From assembly GCA_022601345.1 (NCBI GenBank), contig JAJACU010000010.1, positions 1 through 64,000 on the forward strand: a stretch of 64,000 nucleotides of DNA, written 5' to 3'. Under the pieces are notes generated by a model. It saw only the letters and a program-made list of their open reading frames with translations. It was not told where the DNA came from and did not search any database. Source of the DNA: Chlamydiota bacterium. GTDB lineage: Bacteria > Chlamydiota > Chlamydiia > Chlamydiales > JAAZZY01. Positions 34,392-43,333 of this stretch are shown piece by piece; the first letter of the stretch is position 1, and each line of letters starts with the position of its first letter. The translations under genes were made by a program, and so were the position numbers.

Positions 34392-35312
34392 CTAAAAGAA
34401 AACGTTCCAATCCATTGTTCCAACAAAAAGTCCAAATAAACAAAGTGCCATTGCTTTCCAATGAACATCTTCCTTGTACAAAACCTTGCCCCAAGCATTG
34501 CAGAGCATAATTAAGCTAACCGCAAAAAGAGGAAAAACCATTGCATTTTCCCATACCGTTGCAACTTGCGCTGCTTTAATTAAAAAGTATGTGCAAGCGC
34601 CATTACAGACTCCACCATAAAAACCATAAATAACTTCCTGCTTCTTGGGAAGTCTCGCTTCATCTCGTATGAATAAGTAAAGTAAAAATATAGTAGCTGC
34701 CACAAAAATCATTGGCATGAACCATTCGGACTGCGTTGCATCTAAGCGGAAAGGTAAAAGGCGACTACCTGGCATATTTGGATTGATGAGCATTGCTCTC
34801 CATTGCAAAATAACTAGAAAAAACACATGACACCAAAAAGCTACTGATGCAAAAGTTACCCAAAGAGATCTATTTTGATAATTTTTTGTTGTTTCCCAAA
34901 CAGCCCAAAAGAGTCCTCCTACAACCAGTAAAGATCCCATTCCATTCCACCACTGATATGAATGTCCAAAAGCAACTCCAAAAATTAACACCATAATAAC
35001 AGCTGGAACAACTGCAGAACTATTTAAAAATGCAACCGTTAGCCCTGGAGGACCTTGCTCCATTGCGCGACCAAGAGCCCACATCATGATCCCCAATAAA
35101 ATCCCAGCAACAACTCCGATCATCCCAATAGAGTAGCTCCATTCATAGTTACCCGATTTAATAGGTCCAAGTAAAATAGCAACTAAGATTGAGAAGCCTT
35201 CAACAAAAACTAAAAATGCTTTAGTAGTCCCTCCTGCATCTACGCTTCTTCTCATAAAAAGGTTATTTAATGCGCACAAGATTGCAGCTGCAAAAGCAAG
35301 TATTAAAGCCAT
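34392..35312 (-). CDS. DMT/EamA-superfamily transporter, about 10 membrane spans
   Basis: A 306-residue protein that is hydrophobic throughout, with about ten predicted membrane helices beginning at the N-terminus (ILAFAAAILCALNNLFMRR) and Gly/Pro-containing spans typical of drug/metabolite transporters. The substrate is unknown. Its stop codon directly adjoins that of the converging ankyrin gene. A decayed second copy lies at 32071-32285, so this locus has been duplicated around the ankyrin gene. Confidence 0.85.
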   Translation of the reverse strand: MALILAFAAAILCALNNLFMRRSVDAGGTTKAFLVFVEGFSILVAILLGPIKSGNYEWSYSIGMIGVVAGILLGIMMWALGRAMEQGPPGLTVAFLNSSAVVPAVIMVLIFGVAFGHSYQWWNGMGSLLVVGGLFWAVWETTKNYQNRSLWVTFASVAFWCHVFFLVILQWRAMLINPNMPGSRLLPFRLDATQSEWFMPMIFVAATIFLLYLFIRDEARLPKKQEVIYGFYGGVCNGACTYFLIKAAQVATVWENAMVFPLFAVSLIMLCNAWGKVLYKEDVHWKAMALCLFGLFVGTMDWNVFF

Positions 35313-35425
35313 AGCCAGGTCTCCAGTAATTTTGTTTTGTCTAAATATAGGGAATATTAAAAAAATAAATCAAACCAAAGTTTAGTAATCAGTCTATAAT
35401 AAGTGGTTAAAGTGCTCGGCATCCT

Positions 35426-35782
35426 TTAAGAACTAGAACAGTCCTTGAAAAACGACATGAAATCCTTCCTCTCTTGGAAGTCATCTGGAAGAAGACGAAC
35501 CCTTTCGTGAAGTTTTTCTAAGTCGTCCCTACAGAGAACCTCTTTTTTTTTGTTGAGTAAGCTCATTACAGCACCTGCAACACGATCCCGAGTAGAGTCT
35601 TCAATACTAGTATCGATTACTCGTCTAAGTAAGTCCAAACTCTCAAGCTCATATAGTATAGGAGAATCATCAGGCTCCCCTGCAAACAAACGATCCTCAC
35701 GTTGAGCACGTTCAAAAAAATCTGAGGGTGCAGCAGCCAAACTTTGGGCCGCTAGACGATATCGCATACTTGAAGAATGCAT
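35426..35782 (-). CDS. Small charged hypothetical protein
   Basis: A 118-residue soluble, acidic and helical protein (start MHSSSMRYRLAAQSLAAAPS) rich in Arg, Asp and Leu, with no signal peptide, membrane segment or recognised motif. The ATG at 35782 is followed five codons later by a second ATG, so the start is uncertain. It stands alone between the transporter gene and a divergent TPR gene. The reading frame length and normal codon use support it as real, but no function can be given. Confidence 0.5.
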   Translation of the reverse strand: MHSSSMRYRLAAQSLAAAPSDFFERAQREDRLFAGEPDDSPILYELESLDLLRRVIDTSIEDSTRDRVAGAVMSLLNKKKEVLCRDDLEKLHERVRLLPDDFQERKDFMSFFKDCSSS

Positions 35783-36045
35783 TTTTTACCTTATGAAAAA
35801 GCTTCAATAAAAATTAGTTTAAACAGAAAAGTCTTTTTTACAAAAAAAAACTAAATCTCATTAAGATAAAGATATAATGGTTTGTTACTGACTATGTATT
35901 ATTCAAGGCTACAACCCCAATTTTAATGAAGTAAATTCATATATTTTGCCTTACTTCTACACAAGTGACGGAATGCACTTGCACTTATCCATTTTATTAA
36001 AGTATTTTGCTCTTTATGCTGAAGCAAACATGATGCATTTTGTTT

Positions 36046-38781
36046 ATGAGTTTTCTAAAATTAAAAAAATTCCCACTAATTGGAATATCTGCACTTATAC
36101 TTTCTTGCAATGCATTCTCAGAGTCAGAGGAGACTCTAGCAATTAGAAGAATTGCTACTTGCTACCATGAAAAAGACTTTGAGCTATCTGGGAAATTAAT
36201 AGACCACTTCTTTGAAACATACCCCTCGTCTTGCCACCTTGAAAATTTATATCTACTGCAAGCCGACAACTACCTGCAAAAAAAAGAGTGGAAAAAAGCT
36301 CTTACAGCCTACCAACTCATCCAGAGCCCTCTTTTGAGAGACGAGTCGTTTATACAACGGCTTCATTGCCACTACTCACTAAGGAATTTTCAAGCATTAA
36401 AAAAAGAAATTGAACCGCGCTTCAATGATTTAAGCAACTTATCAACTAGTGATCAAAATATTGTAACCTTCTACTTTGCTGAATCTCTATTTAAAGACGA
36501 TCTCAAGTCACTAAATTCAAAAGATCTTACGCGCATTCTTAAGCTTTATAACACACTTTTAAATACTTCTTTTGAAGCTTATGCAAAAGTAAGCATGGCC
36601 CATATCTACGCTCTTCAAAACAAACATAATGAAGCATCTGATCTCTTTTCACAGTCTGCAAAGGCTTTCCCTGATCAGAAAGAAAGGCTCTTATTTGCTG
36701 CTGCATCTCACCAGTCTCACTTTGATCCTAACCTTGCCACTGAAACTTTTAACCACATTAAAGAACTTAATGCCCACACTCACCAAGAAGCTTTTTATAA
36801 TTGGATGGTGCTTCTTTATCACAGTGATAATTTTGAAAAAATAATTGAGTCTAGAGATGAACTCTTATCTCAAATCCCTGACTCTAAGATCTCCAGTACA
36901 CACCTTATTTTAGGTAAAACTTTTTTCAAACAAAAGCAATATATTGCAGCTCTCAATCATTTTGACAAATGCTTAGACGGGCATAATCCAAAAATGTTGC
37001 TTCAAGAAGTTTCTCTATTAGGTCTTCTAGCAAGCTACCAACTTAATGATTTGTATAAACTCAATTCTTATTTATCTATTTTGGAAAAGAAGTTTAGATC
37101 TTCAAAGGAATATTCAGAGGGCTTATTTTGGAAAGCAAAGTATTTTCAAAATAATAAAGAGTTCTCAAAAGCGCTGCACACCTACCACAAAGTTATCAAA
37201 ACAAAATCAGAAAAATTGCTGCCTTCTTCGTCCTATCAAATAGCTTTGATCTATTACCAACAAGACCAGTTTCAAAAAGCCCAAAGTTCATTTACAAAGC
37301 TTTTGAAAAATTTTCCAGATAGCGCCTACTCCAAACCTAGCATCTCCTACTTACTGCAGTCTTGCTTTAAGTTGCTTCACCAAAAAGAGAGTCCAAAAGT
37401 CAAACAACAACTCATTGATGCTCACCTAGCAGCATTAAACATGAAAGGATATTTTGAAAAAGATCAAGTTCCACAAGTTCATTTAAGTATTGCCAAACTA
37501 TATCTCGATTTAGGCAGGCAAAAAGAATTTGAAGAGACTTTGACTACTTTTCTAAGCTTATTCCCCAAAAATGATAAAACCTATCAGGCTCACCTATTAC
37601 TTGCCTATTCATCTAAGAAAAAGCAAGATGGCTTAGATAATTATTTGCAACACTTAGAGGATGCAGCTTTTGCAGCTCCTCCTTTAGAAGTTCTAAGCCC
37701 TATCTATGCCGATCTTTTTTATGGCTACTTACAAAGTGCTAAACGCATTAAATCTATGGAGATTGTTTTTGAAAAAGTAAGTGATTGCGTCATTGAGCTC
37801 ATTAACTTTGGTTATGATTTTCCAAAAAGCCTTTACCTGTGGTTTAGCCAATCATTTTTTCAAGAACTTGAGAAAAAAATTAAAGATAGCCGGGAGTTTG
37901 AAAATGCAGATTTGCTAGAGAAAGCTAGTAAAATCTTAACTTATTATATTCAAAAGTTCCCTGAAATTGAATCTGCTCATGATCAAAATATACGCTTTAA
38001 TTATGCACGTGTTTTAGGCTGGCAAAGATTGTTTAAACAACAGCTCAAGAGTCTTCAGTCACTTAATAAGCAACTGAACCCCGACAGCTCCCTATATTTC
38101 AAGTCCCTTTTTGAAGAAGCTCTATGCCATCAAATATTAGATCAAAAAGACACTGCAATTGATATTTATGAAAAAATAATCTCGAAACAAAGCTTATTTA
38201 TTCAAGATGTTTCACTCAAAGCTAAGTTGAACCTGGCTCGTCTTCTAACAGTAGAGTACCTTTCAAACAAAAACAGCACTCTACTGAATAAAATTAACGA
38301 ACTCTATGAAGATCTACATGTAGCAAGATCTTTTAAAAACGAACCTCTGCATCTAGAGGCTGCACTAGATTCAAGCTTATTAAACCATTTAGATTTCCTA
38401 CAAAAAAAGGATTACTCATCCTATTTAAAAGCTCTAATAAAAATTAAAGACGACTTTTCAAATAAAGACACACTACTAACTCAAGAATATCATGAAATAA
38501 GGCTTAAATCTCCTGAAGAAAATAGCTTTTATGAATCATATATGATGTTTCTTGATGCACGAATTTTAAACCTTCAAGCAAAGCTCCAGACAAACGAAAA
38601 CGACTCCATGAAAAAAGAGAAAATGGCTCTAGCACAAAAAATTCTTTCGCGCCTTCAAAAAGAAAATACAACTCCATACCTCTCTAAAATAATACAAATT
38701 GAAACGCAATCCTATAAGAAAGATGTTTTTACCGACGACTTTTTTTGTGATTTTACTAAAGGGTTGAACAATGAACTATAA
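36046..38781 (+). CDS. Large exported TPR protein
   Basis: About 911 residues from the ATG at 36046 (an in-frame TTG two codons earlier is less likely). The N-terminus is a signal peptide (KLKKFPLIGISALILSCNAF) with a possible lipobox (ILSC). The remainder is a long alpha-helical solenoid with many TPR-like repeats (for example AHIYALQNKHNEASDLFSQ and SYQIALIYYQQDQFQKA). It is probably a periplasmic or outer-membrane scaffold. Its end overlaps the VWA gene by 11 nt, indicating coupling. TPR plus VWA pairs recall Bat-type operons, but the other Bat genes are absent. Confidence 0.8.
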   Translation: MSFLKLKKFPLIGISALILSCNAFSESEETLAIRRIATCYHEKDFELSGKLIDHFFETYPSSCHLENLYLLQADNYLQKKEWKKALTAYQLIQSPLLRDESFIQRLHCHYSLRNFQALKKEIEPRFNDLSNLSTSDQNIVTFYFAESLFKDDLKSLNSKDLTRILKLYNTLLNTSFEAYAKVSMAHIYALQNKHNEASDLFSQSAKAFPDQKERLLFAAASHQSHFDPNLATETFNHIKELNAHTHQEAFYNWMVLLYHSDNFEKIIESRDELLSQIPDSKISSTHLILGKTFFKQKQYIAALNHFDKCLDGHNPKMLLQEVSLLGLLASYQLNDLYKLNSYLSILEKKFRSSKEYSEGLFWKAKYFQNNKEFSKALHTYHKVIKTKSEKLLPSSSYQIALIYYQQDQFQKAQSSFTKLLKNFPDSAYSKPSISYLLQSCFKLLHQKESPKVKQQLIDAHLAALNMKGYFEKDQVPQVHLSIAKLYLDLGRQKEFEETLTTFLSLFPKNDKTYQAHLLLAYSSKKKQDGLDNYLQHLEDAAFAAPPLEVLSPIYADLFYGYLQSAKRIKSMEIVFEKVSDCVIELINFGYDFPKSLYLWFSQSFFQELEKKIKDSREFENADLLEKASKILTYYIQKFPEIESAHDQNIRFNYARVLGWQRLFKQQLKSLQSLNKQLNPDSSLYFKSLFEEALCHQILDQKDTAIDIYEKIISKQSLFIQDVSLKAKLNLARLLTVEYLSNKNSTLLNKINELYEDLHVARSFKNEPLHLEAALDSSLLNHLDFLQKKDYSSYLKALIKIKDDFSNKDTLLTQEYHEIRLKSPEENSFYESYMMFLDARILNLQAKLQTNENDSMKKEKMALAQKILSRLQKENTTPYLSKIIQIETQSYKKDVFTDDFFCDFTKGLNNEL

Positions 38782-40492
38782 ACCATATCAATCTAAAATA
38801 CGTTGGAAGCAACTCAGCACTGTTATAACCTTGACAATAGCCTTTCATATTTACATTGTTTTTTTAATCAAAGACATTTCTTTCACATCTTACTCTCTCT
38901 CAATTCCTAAACAAAACCATTTAGCTGAAGACACTCTCGATCTTTACTCACAATCTATAAAAAAGAAAAACCAGGACCTAGAGCATATCTTTAGCCGCTT
39001 AATTGCAAAAAGTGTATTACCTCACGATGTCAAATTTGATTTTCAAGACTTAGAGAGCGCCTCATTCCCTGAAGAGTTAACAAGTGTAAACCCACAATTT
39101 TCACCCAAAGAAAATACATATCCAAAACGAGATTCTATACTCTCATCTCAAGAGAGTTCTTTGATTGGAGAGAATAACTTACTCAATTCACTGGCTTTGC
39201 TCGAGTCTCCTCTAGAAACTACTTTCGACCCAGCAGATCAATTTTATGCCATTGAAGATCAAGAATCTCTTGAACTTATTGACGAATCAAAAAATGTATT
39301 TCAACAAAGCTCCTTAATAGACGTTTTTGATTCGAGTTCAATGACATCTAATTTAGAACTTAACTTTGAAATGATCGGCCTAAAAGAGCCTACTCTTCCC
39401 TCTTCTGAGAATTTCCAATCTGACATGAGTAAGGCAAATGATGAAAAAAGAATGATTGCCTCAAGCTCGGACTTCACAGTCCAAGTAGAGTACGCCCCCC
39501 AAATTGACGCTGATGGCTTTGTTTTCAAACTGTCATTGAGACCCAAGCCTCACAAACATTTCAAACGAATCAAACAAAATCTTTTTTTTCTAATAGATCG
39601 CTCACACTCGATCCCCATCAAACACTATTTAGCAGCAAAAGATGCGGTTTCTAACGCCCTGGATTATTTAAACTTAGAAGATAGCTTTAATATCTTAATA
39701 TTTGATGATAAAGTAGCCAAACTTTCCTCAAAAAACCTAGTTTGTTCACCAAAAAACATTAAACTTGCAAAACAGTTTCTCAAGAATCAAAAACACGGTG
39801 GTTTTTTTGCAACAACTGATCTTTACTCATCCCTTGATAAAATTGTTCCTGATGTTGTGAAAGAAGATGAAGTAAATACAGCTATATTACTTTCTGATGG
39901 CGATACTTACCTCACTAAACAAAAACAAAGAAAGACCCTCAATTACTGGTCACAGAAAAATAAGGGCAAAGTCTCATTATTCTCTCTTGCTATTGGAAAA
40001 AATAAAAACATAAGCCTTTTAGATCTGCTAAGTATCTTTAACAAAGGATCAATGCGCGCAGCATTTTCTCCTGCTACAATTTCAAATGAATTATTAATGC
40101 TTGTACAATCACTTCACTCTCCTATTGGAAAAGATCTAACTGTAACGGGGTTGCCTCATAATAAACTTGCCACACTAAAAGTCTATCCTGGGCAAGAGCG
40201 CCTTCCCAACCTCTATGAGAATCTAGAATATGTCCTCTATGGAACAATTGATCAAGCCTCTGACTTTACTCTTTTTTTACAAGGTCGCTACTATGACCAC
40301 TGGCTTGATATAAAAAAATCTATCTCATTATCAAAAGGCACTCTTGGTGATAGTCAATCACTCAAAAAAGGAGTTATACTTCAACAAGCTTACGGCGAAT
40401 ACGAGCAATATTTAAGATCAGGTCATCCAGGATTTTTAGAAAAAGCAAAAAGCCTGCTTAAGCCAGTTAACTTACCTCTAGCTTTCGAGTAA
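38771..40492 (+). CDS. Membrane-anchored VWA-domain protein
   Basis: A 573-residue protein. One N-terminal membrane segment (about residues 16-34, STVITLTIAFHIYIVFLI) and an extended Ser/Glu-rich linker (about 50-230) precede a von Willebrand A domain (about 265-450) with the metal-site motif D276-x-S278-x-S280 and LLSDGDTYL further on. The last ~120 residues are an unassigned beta-rich tail. VWA domains bind partners through a metal ion. Its ATG overlaps the end of the TPR gene, so the two probably work together at the envelope. Confidence 0.82.
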   Translation: MNYKPYQSKIRWKQLSTVITLTIAFHIYIVFLIKDISFTSYSLSIPKQNHLAEDTLDLYSQSIKKKNQDLEHIFSRLIAKSVLPHDVKFDFQDLESASFPEELTSVNPQFSPKENTYPKRDSILSSQESSLIGENNLLNSLALLESPLETTFDPADQFYAIEDQESLELIDESKNVFQQSSLIDVFDSSSMTSNLELNFEMIGLKEPTLPSSENFQSDMSKANDEKRMIASSSDFTVQVEYAPQIDADGFVFKLSLRPKPHKHFKRIKQNLFFLIDRSHSIPIKHYLAAKDAVSNALDYLNLEDSFNILIFDDKVAKLSSKNLVCSPKNIKLAKQFLKNQKHGGFFATTDLYSSLDKIVPDVVKEDEVNTAILLSDGDTYLTKQKQRKTLNYWSQKNKGKVSLFSLAIGKNKNISLLDLLSIFNKGSMRAAFSPATISNELLMLVQSLHSPIGKDLTVTGLPHNKLATLKVYPGQERLPNLYENLEYVLYGTIDQASDFTLFLQGRYYDHWLDIKKSISLSKGTLGDSQSLKKGVILQQAYGEYEQYLRSGHPGFLEKAKSLLKPVNLPLAFE

Positions 40493-40494
40493 TT

Positions 40495-41058
40495 ATGCAT
40501 ATCATCGGTGGACAATTTAAAAAACAAAAACTGCAGTCTCCAAAAGGAGAACAAACACGCCCAACTAAAAATATTTTACGAGAGACTTTTTATAATATTT
40601 GCATGCCCTACATAGAAGGTGCCATTTTTGTAGATCTTTTTGCAGGGTCAGGGGCAATGGGTTTAGAAGCTTTAAGCCGTGGGGCAAAACATTCATACTT
40701 TATTGAAGCCCATAGAAATGCATATATTGCCATTGAAAAAAATATCCAGCACTTAAAAGTTAAGAAAAGTGCCACACTTATTAAAGGTGATGTTTTTCAA
40801 AAACTCAAATGCATTGACTCTAGGTGTGATATTATTTTTGCTGACCCACCCTATGCTAAGGAAAACCAAGCATCTTATGCTGTGAGGCTATTAGAGTTCT
40901 TAAATCGCCACTCTCTTTTGAAAGAAGGAGGGAGGCTGTATATCGAAATAGGGAGTGATGAAAATATCGATCTTTCTAGCTATAGCTCTTTTGAATTTAT
41001 AAAAAAGCGACTAATTGGCAGTTCTGCTCTTGTTGAGATGAAACAACTTGCTAATTGA
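40495..41058 (+). CDS. rsmD: 16S rRNA (guanine-966 N2) methyltransferase RsmD
   Basis: A 187-residue Rossmann methyltransferase of normal length. It starts MHIIGGQFKKQKL, has the RsmD pattern TRPTKNILRETFYNI, the SAM-binding loop FVDLFAGSGAMGLEALSRGA and the catalytic (D/N)PPY motif as FADPPY. It methylates G966 of 16S rRNA. It lies 2 nt after the VWA gene. Unusually, its last 48 bp overlap the converging chaperone-like gene in another frame. Confidence 0.93.
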   Translation: MHIIGGQFKKQKLQSPKGEQTRPTKNILRETFYNICMPYIEGAIFVDLFAGSGAMGLEALSRGAKHSYFIEAHRNAYIAIEKNIQHLKVKKSATLIKGDVFQKLKCIDSRCDIIFADPPYAKENQASYAVRLLEFLNRHSLLKEGGRLYIEIGSDENIDLSSYSSFEFIKKRLIGSSALVEMKQLAN

Positions 41059-42024
41059 CTCTTCAAAAATTTTGAAGAAGTTCCCCTCTTTTTGATTTTC
41101 TTTTTTATCTTCTATCACCTCGTGTGATCTTGTCTCCAAAAGCTCGTGCATTGAAGGCATTTGAAGACTAGACCGCATTCTATCTTCAGGGTTCAAGTAG
41201 TTGTTTGCACACGGTTTAATGCGCTTTAAATTATCGCTGTATGTGATTTCAAAATTCAATTTAGCCGCAAAATACTTACTGCCTTTTTGATCAAAAACCA
41301 TCACACCTCTATATTTACCCACAGGAAGATCACTTACACCAATTGTGTATTTATTTTTTTGTGATGGAAAAGTCCACCTCTCATAGGGATTCTCATGCAA
41401 CACCTTGATCCCCTGACTATTATAGATATCAACAGAGACTCTAGGTCTTAGGGCAAGAGAACCTTCATTTTTAATGTTTATATGATACTGAAGCTCTTTT
41501 ATGGCTTTGTTGTATGTAACAGATCTATCCTCTGCTGATAGGGCATATTGACCTGTTCCTTTTATATGAACAATAGCCTGGGCTGCATATTGAATAACAT
41601 ATGAAATCATTTTTTTATTCTCAGAGCTATCTGCGCTTTTACTAGATGGTGACAGTAAAATGATGCAGTTGTAAGAGCCTTCAAGATTTGGATCATTTGG
41701 AATTGAAATGTTATAGTTATAAGAATAATCAGAGCGAGAAGAAATCATAACCTCACTTTTTGATAATTCAACCCAAGCAGCGCACGAGTGGGGATCTTCA
41801 CCTACAATAGGGTTGTTCATGTCCGTGTGTATCTCTAAAGGAAAATCAAAACATCTAACCTTTACCCCTTTAGGATTCTTATCTGGGTTGTGTAACTTAA
41901 TGCTTCCCGTAAGGACCTCTCCAGGCTCTCCATAAAATTCAAACTGCATAGGCCCTCTAACACCAAAGTCACGAGCACATAAATTACAACTAAGTAACAG
42001 CATGAACATCAACAAATATTTCAT
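41011..42024 (-). CDS. Periplasmic chaperone-like protein with Ig-type domains
   Basis: About 337 residues from the ATG at 42024 (a TTG further upstream would precede the signal peptide by 11 residues). After a signal peptide (MKYLLMFMLLLSCNLCA) there is an immunoglobulin-like N-terminal domain like PapD-type/DUF916-type periplasmic chaperones (MQFEFYGEPGEVLTGSIKLH, later SYNCIILLSPSS) and a second beta domain (about 190-280) related to periplasmic Ig modules. The last ~60 residues are polar. With the usher-like gene nearby it probably guides secreted subunits. The classical chaperone Arg/Lys anchor residues could not be confirmed by eye. Confidence 0.6.
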   Translation of the reverse strand: MKYLLMFMLLLSCNLCARDFGVRGPMQFEFYGEPGEVLTGSIKLHNPDKNPKGVKVRCFDFPLEIHTDMNNPIVGEDPHSCAAWVELSKSEVMISSRSDYSYNYNISIPNDPNLEGSYNCIILLSPSSKSADSSENKKMISYVIQYAAQAIVHIKGTGQYALSAEDRSVTYNKAIKELQYHINIKNEGSLALRPRVSVDIYNSQGIKVLHENPYERWTFPSQKNKYTIGVSDLPVGKYRGVMVFDQKGSKYFAAKLNFEITYSDNLKRIKPCANNYLNPEDRMRSSLQMPSMHELLETRSHEVIEDKKENQKEGNFFKIFEESISKLFHLNKSRTAN

Positions 42025-42248
42025 CAAAGACCCATTTAGTTTTAGACTATTCAACAAATATATTTATATTAATTCTCATTTTTTTAAACAGATAAAAGTT
42101 ATCGATAATAAAACTAAAAATTTTAAAGCTGATTTATAAGCGCTAGATTTGCTCTATTTATCCCAATACAGCATTAAATTAAGCATACTTATTTACATAA
42201 ATCTTTTTTCTTATATAAAAAGAGCATCTATATTTATAGGACAAGAGT

Positions 42249-42740
42249 GTGACTACCAATAAACTTAAGTACATCAGAAATGTTTTAGTGATGCTGTGCT
42301 TTTGCATGCAGCTACACCCCTCTACTTTCAGTGATCATATTATCACAATGAGAGTAGGTGCCGAACCTTCCAGCGTATTTACAGACCTCTCCTTAGACCA
42401 GGATGACTTTATAGGAGGAGCTACTACATATAATTATGAAAACTCCTCTTTGACATGGGAGTATTCAAATAGTGATAGTACAACCTATTCACTATCTGCA
42501 AATTTGTCAGCAACAGCAGATACTGGCTGGACCTATTCTATGACAGTTGCTGGAATAGGGACATCTGTAGGCGAAGTTTCTTGGACTTCAGCAGATACAA
42601 CGACAGCAAAAACAATTGCGACAGGGCTGCCCCAAGACACTACCGTGACAGATGGAACGCAAACATTAAAGATAGAAGTTGTCCACGCTAATTTCACTGG
42701 CGGCGATCACAACAGAACATTTGTGTTTACTTTTTCATAG
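42249..42740 (+). CDS. Exported beta-rich subunit A (pilin-like)
   Basis: A 163-residue protein with a signal peptide (about 1-28). It is a Thr/Ser/Gly-rich, Cys-free mature beta protein. It begins at a GTG (42249) chosen because AGGA lies 8 nt upstream. It shares with the next gene the blocks FxGGxTTYxY, LTWxYxN, GWTYxMT, GIGT and the end HANFTGGxHNxTFxFTF. Size, signal peptide, pairing and the neighbouring usher-like gene suggest a fibre subunit. No known pilin family is recognised. Confidence 0.65.
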   Translation: MTTNKLKYIRNVLVMLCFCMQLHPSTFSDHIITMRVGAEPSSVFTDLSLDQDDFIGGATTYNYENSSLTWEYSNSDSTTYSLSANLSATADTGWTYSMTVAGIGTSVGEVSWTSADTTTAKTIATGLPQDTTVTDGTQTLKIEVVHANFTGGDHNRTFVFTFS

Positions 42741-42841
42741 ACCTCTTTTTTTCCTGATAATCAACTTTATTTAAAAAAAAGATTTACATTAATTCGTATT
42801 TTTGAATACAGACGAAAAATATATGTAAACAGGAGGCACCT

Positions 42842-43333
42842 ATGCTTTACAACAATTTTAAATACGTATGGTTAATCGTATTAACTCAAGTATTTTTCGT
42901 TTCTTTTTGCTTTGCAGGAATAGATGATCAATTAGTAGATGTTAATATTACTGCAGGTAAATCTGTGGAATTTACAGATATTGTTCTAACTGAATTTGAC
43001 TTTACAGGTGGAGTGACAACCTACGATTATTCAGACAATACTTTAACTTGGCAATATGACAACACAGATGGTACAGCTTATGCTTTGCATGCAGGTTTAA
43101 ATTCTGCAGCTGAAACAGGTTGGACCTATACCATGACTCTTGGTGGGATTGGAACAACATCGGGTGCGGTCACTTTTAACACTGCTGATGGAACCACTGC
43201 AAAAGAAGTTGCAACAGCCCTTCCTGTCAACACTATCGTGACAAATGGAACTCAAGACTTTGAAATAAGTGTTCTACACGCTAACTTCACTGGGGGTGTT
43301 CACAACAACACATTCTTGTTTACATTTATTTAA
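42842..43333 (+). CDS. Exported beta-rich subunit B (paralogue of subunit A)
   Basis: A 163-residue protein with a signal peptide (cleavage likely after CFA at about residue 24). About half its residues match subunit A, with the same length and the same C-terminal strand (LHANFTGGVHNNTFLFTF). The start is supported by a perfect AGGAGG 6 nt before the ATG. The strong ribosome site suggests high expression, as expected for a major subunit. Its stop codon overlaps the converging usher-like gene (TTAA). Confidence 0.7.
   Translation: MLYNNFKYVWLIVLTQVFFVSFCFAGIDDQLVDVNITAGKSVEFTDIVLTEFDFTGGVTTYDYSDNTLTWQYDNTDGTAYALHAGLNSAAETGWTYTMTLGGIGTTSGAVTFNTADGTTAKEVATALPVNTIVTNGTQDFEISVLHANFTGGVHNNTFLFTFI

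Noticed and set aside
32071-35312. Transposon or insertion sequence around the ankyrin gene
   Set aside because: The direct repeats are explained by a duplicated transporter gene. No transposase, terminal inverted repeats or target-site duplication were found.
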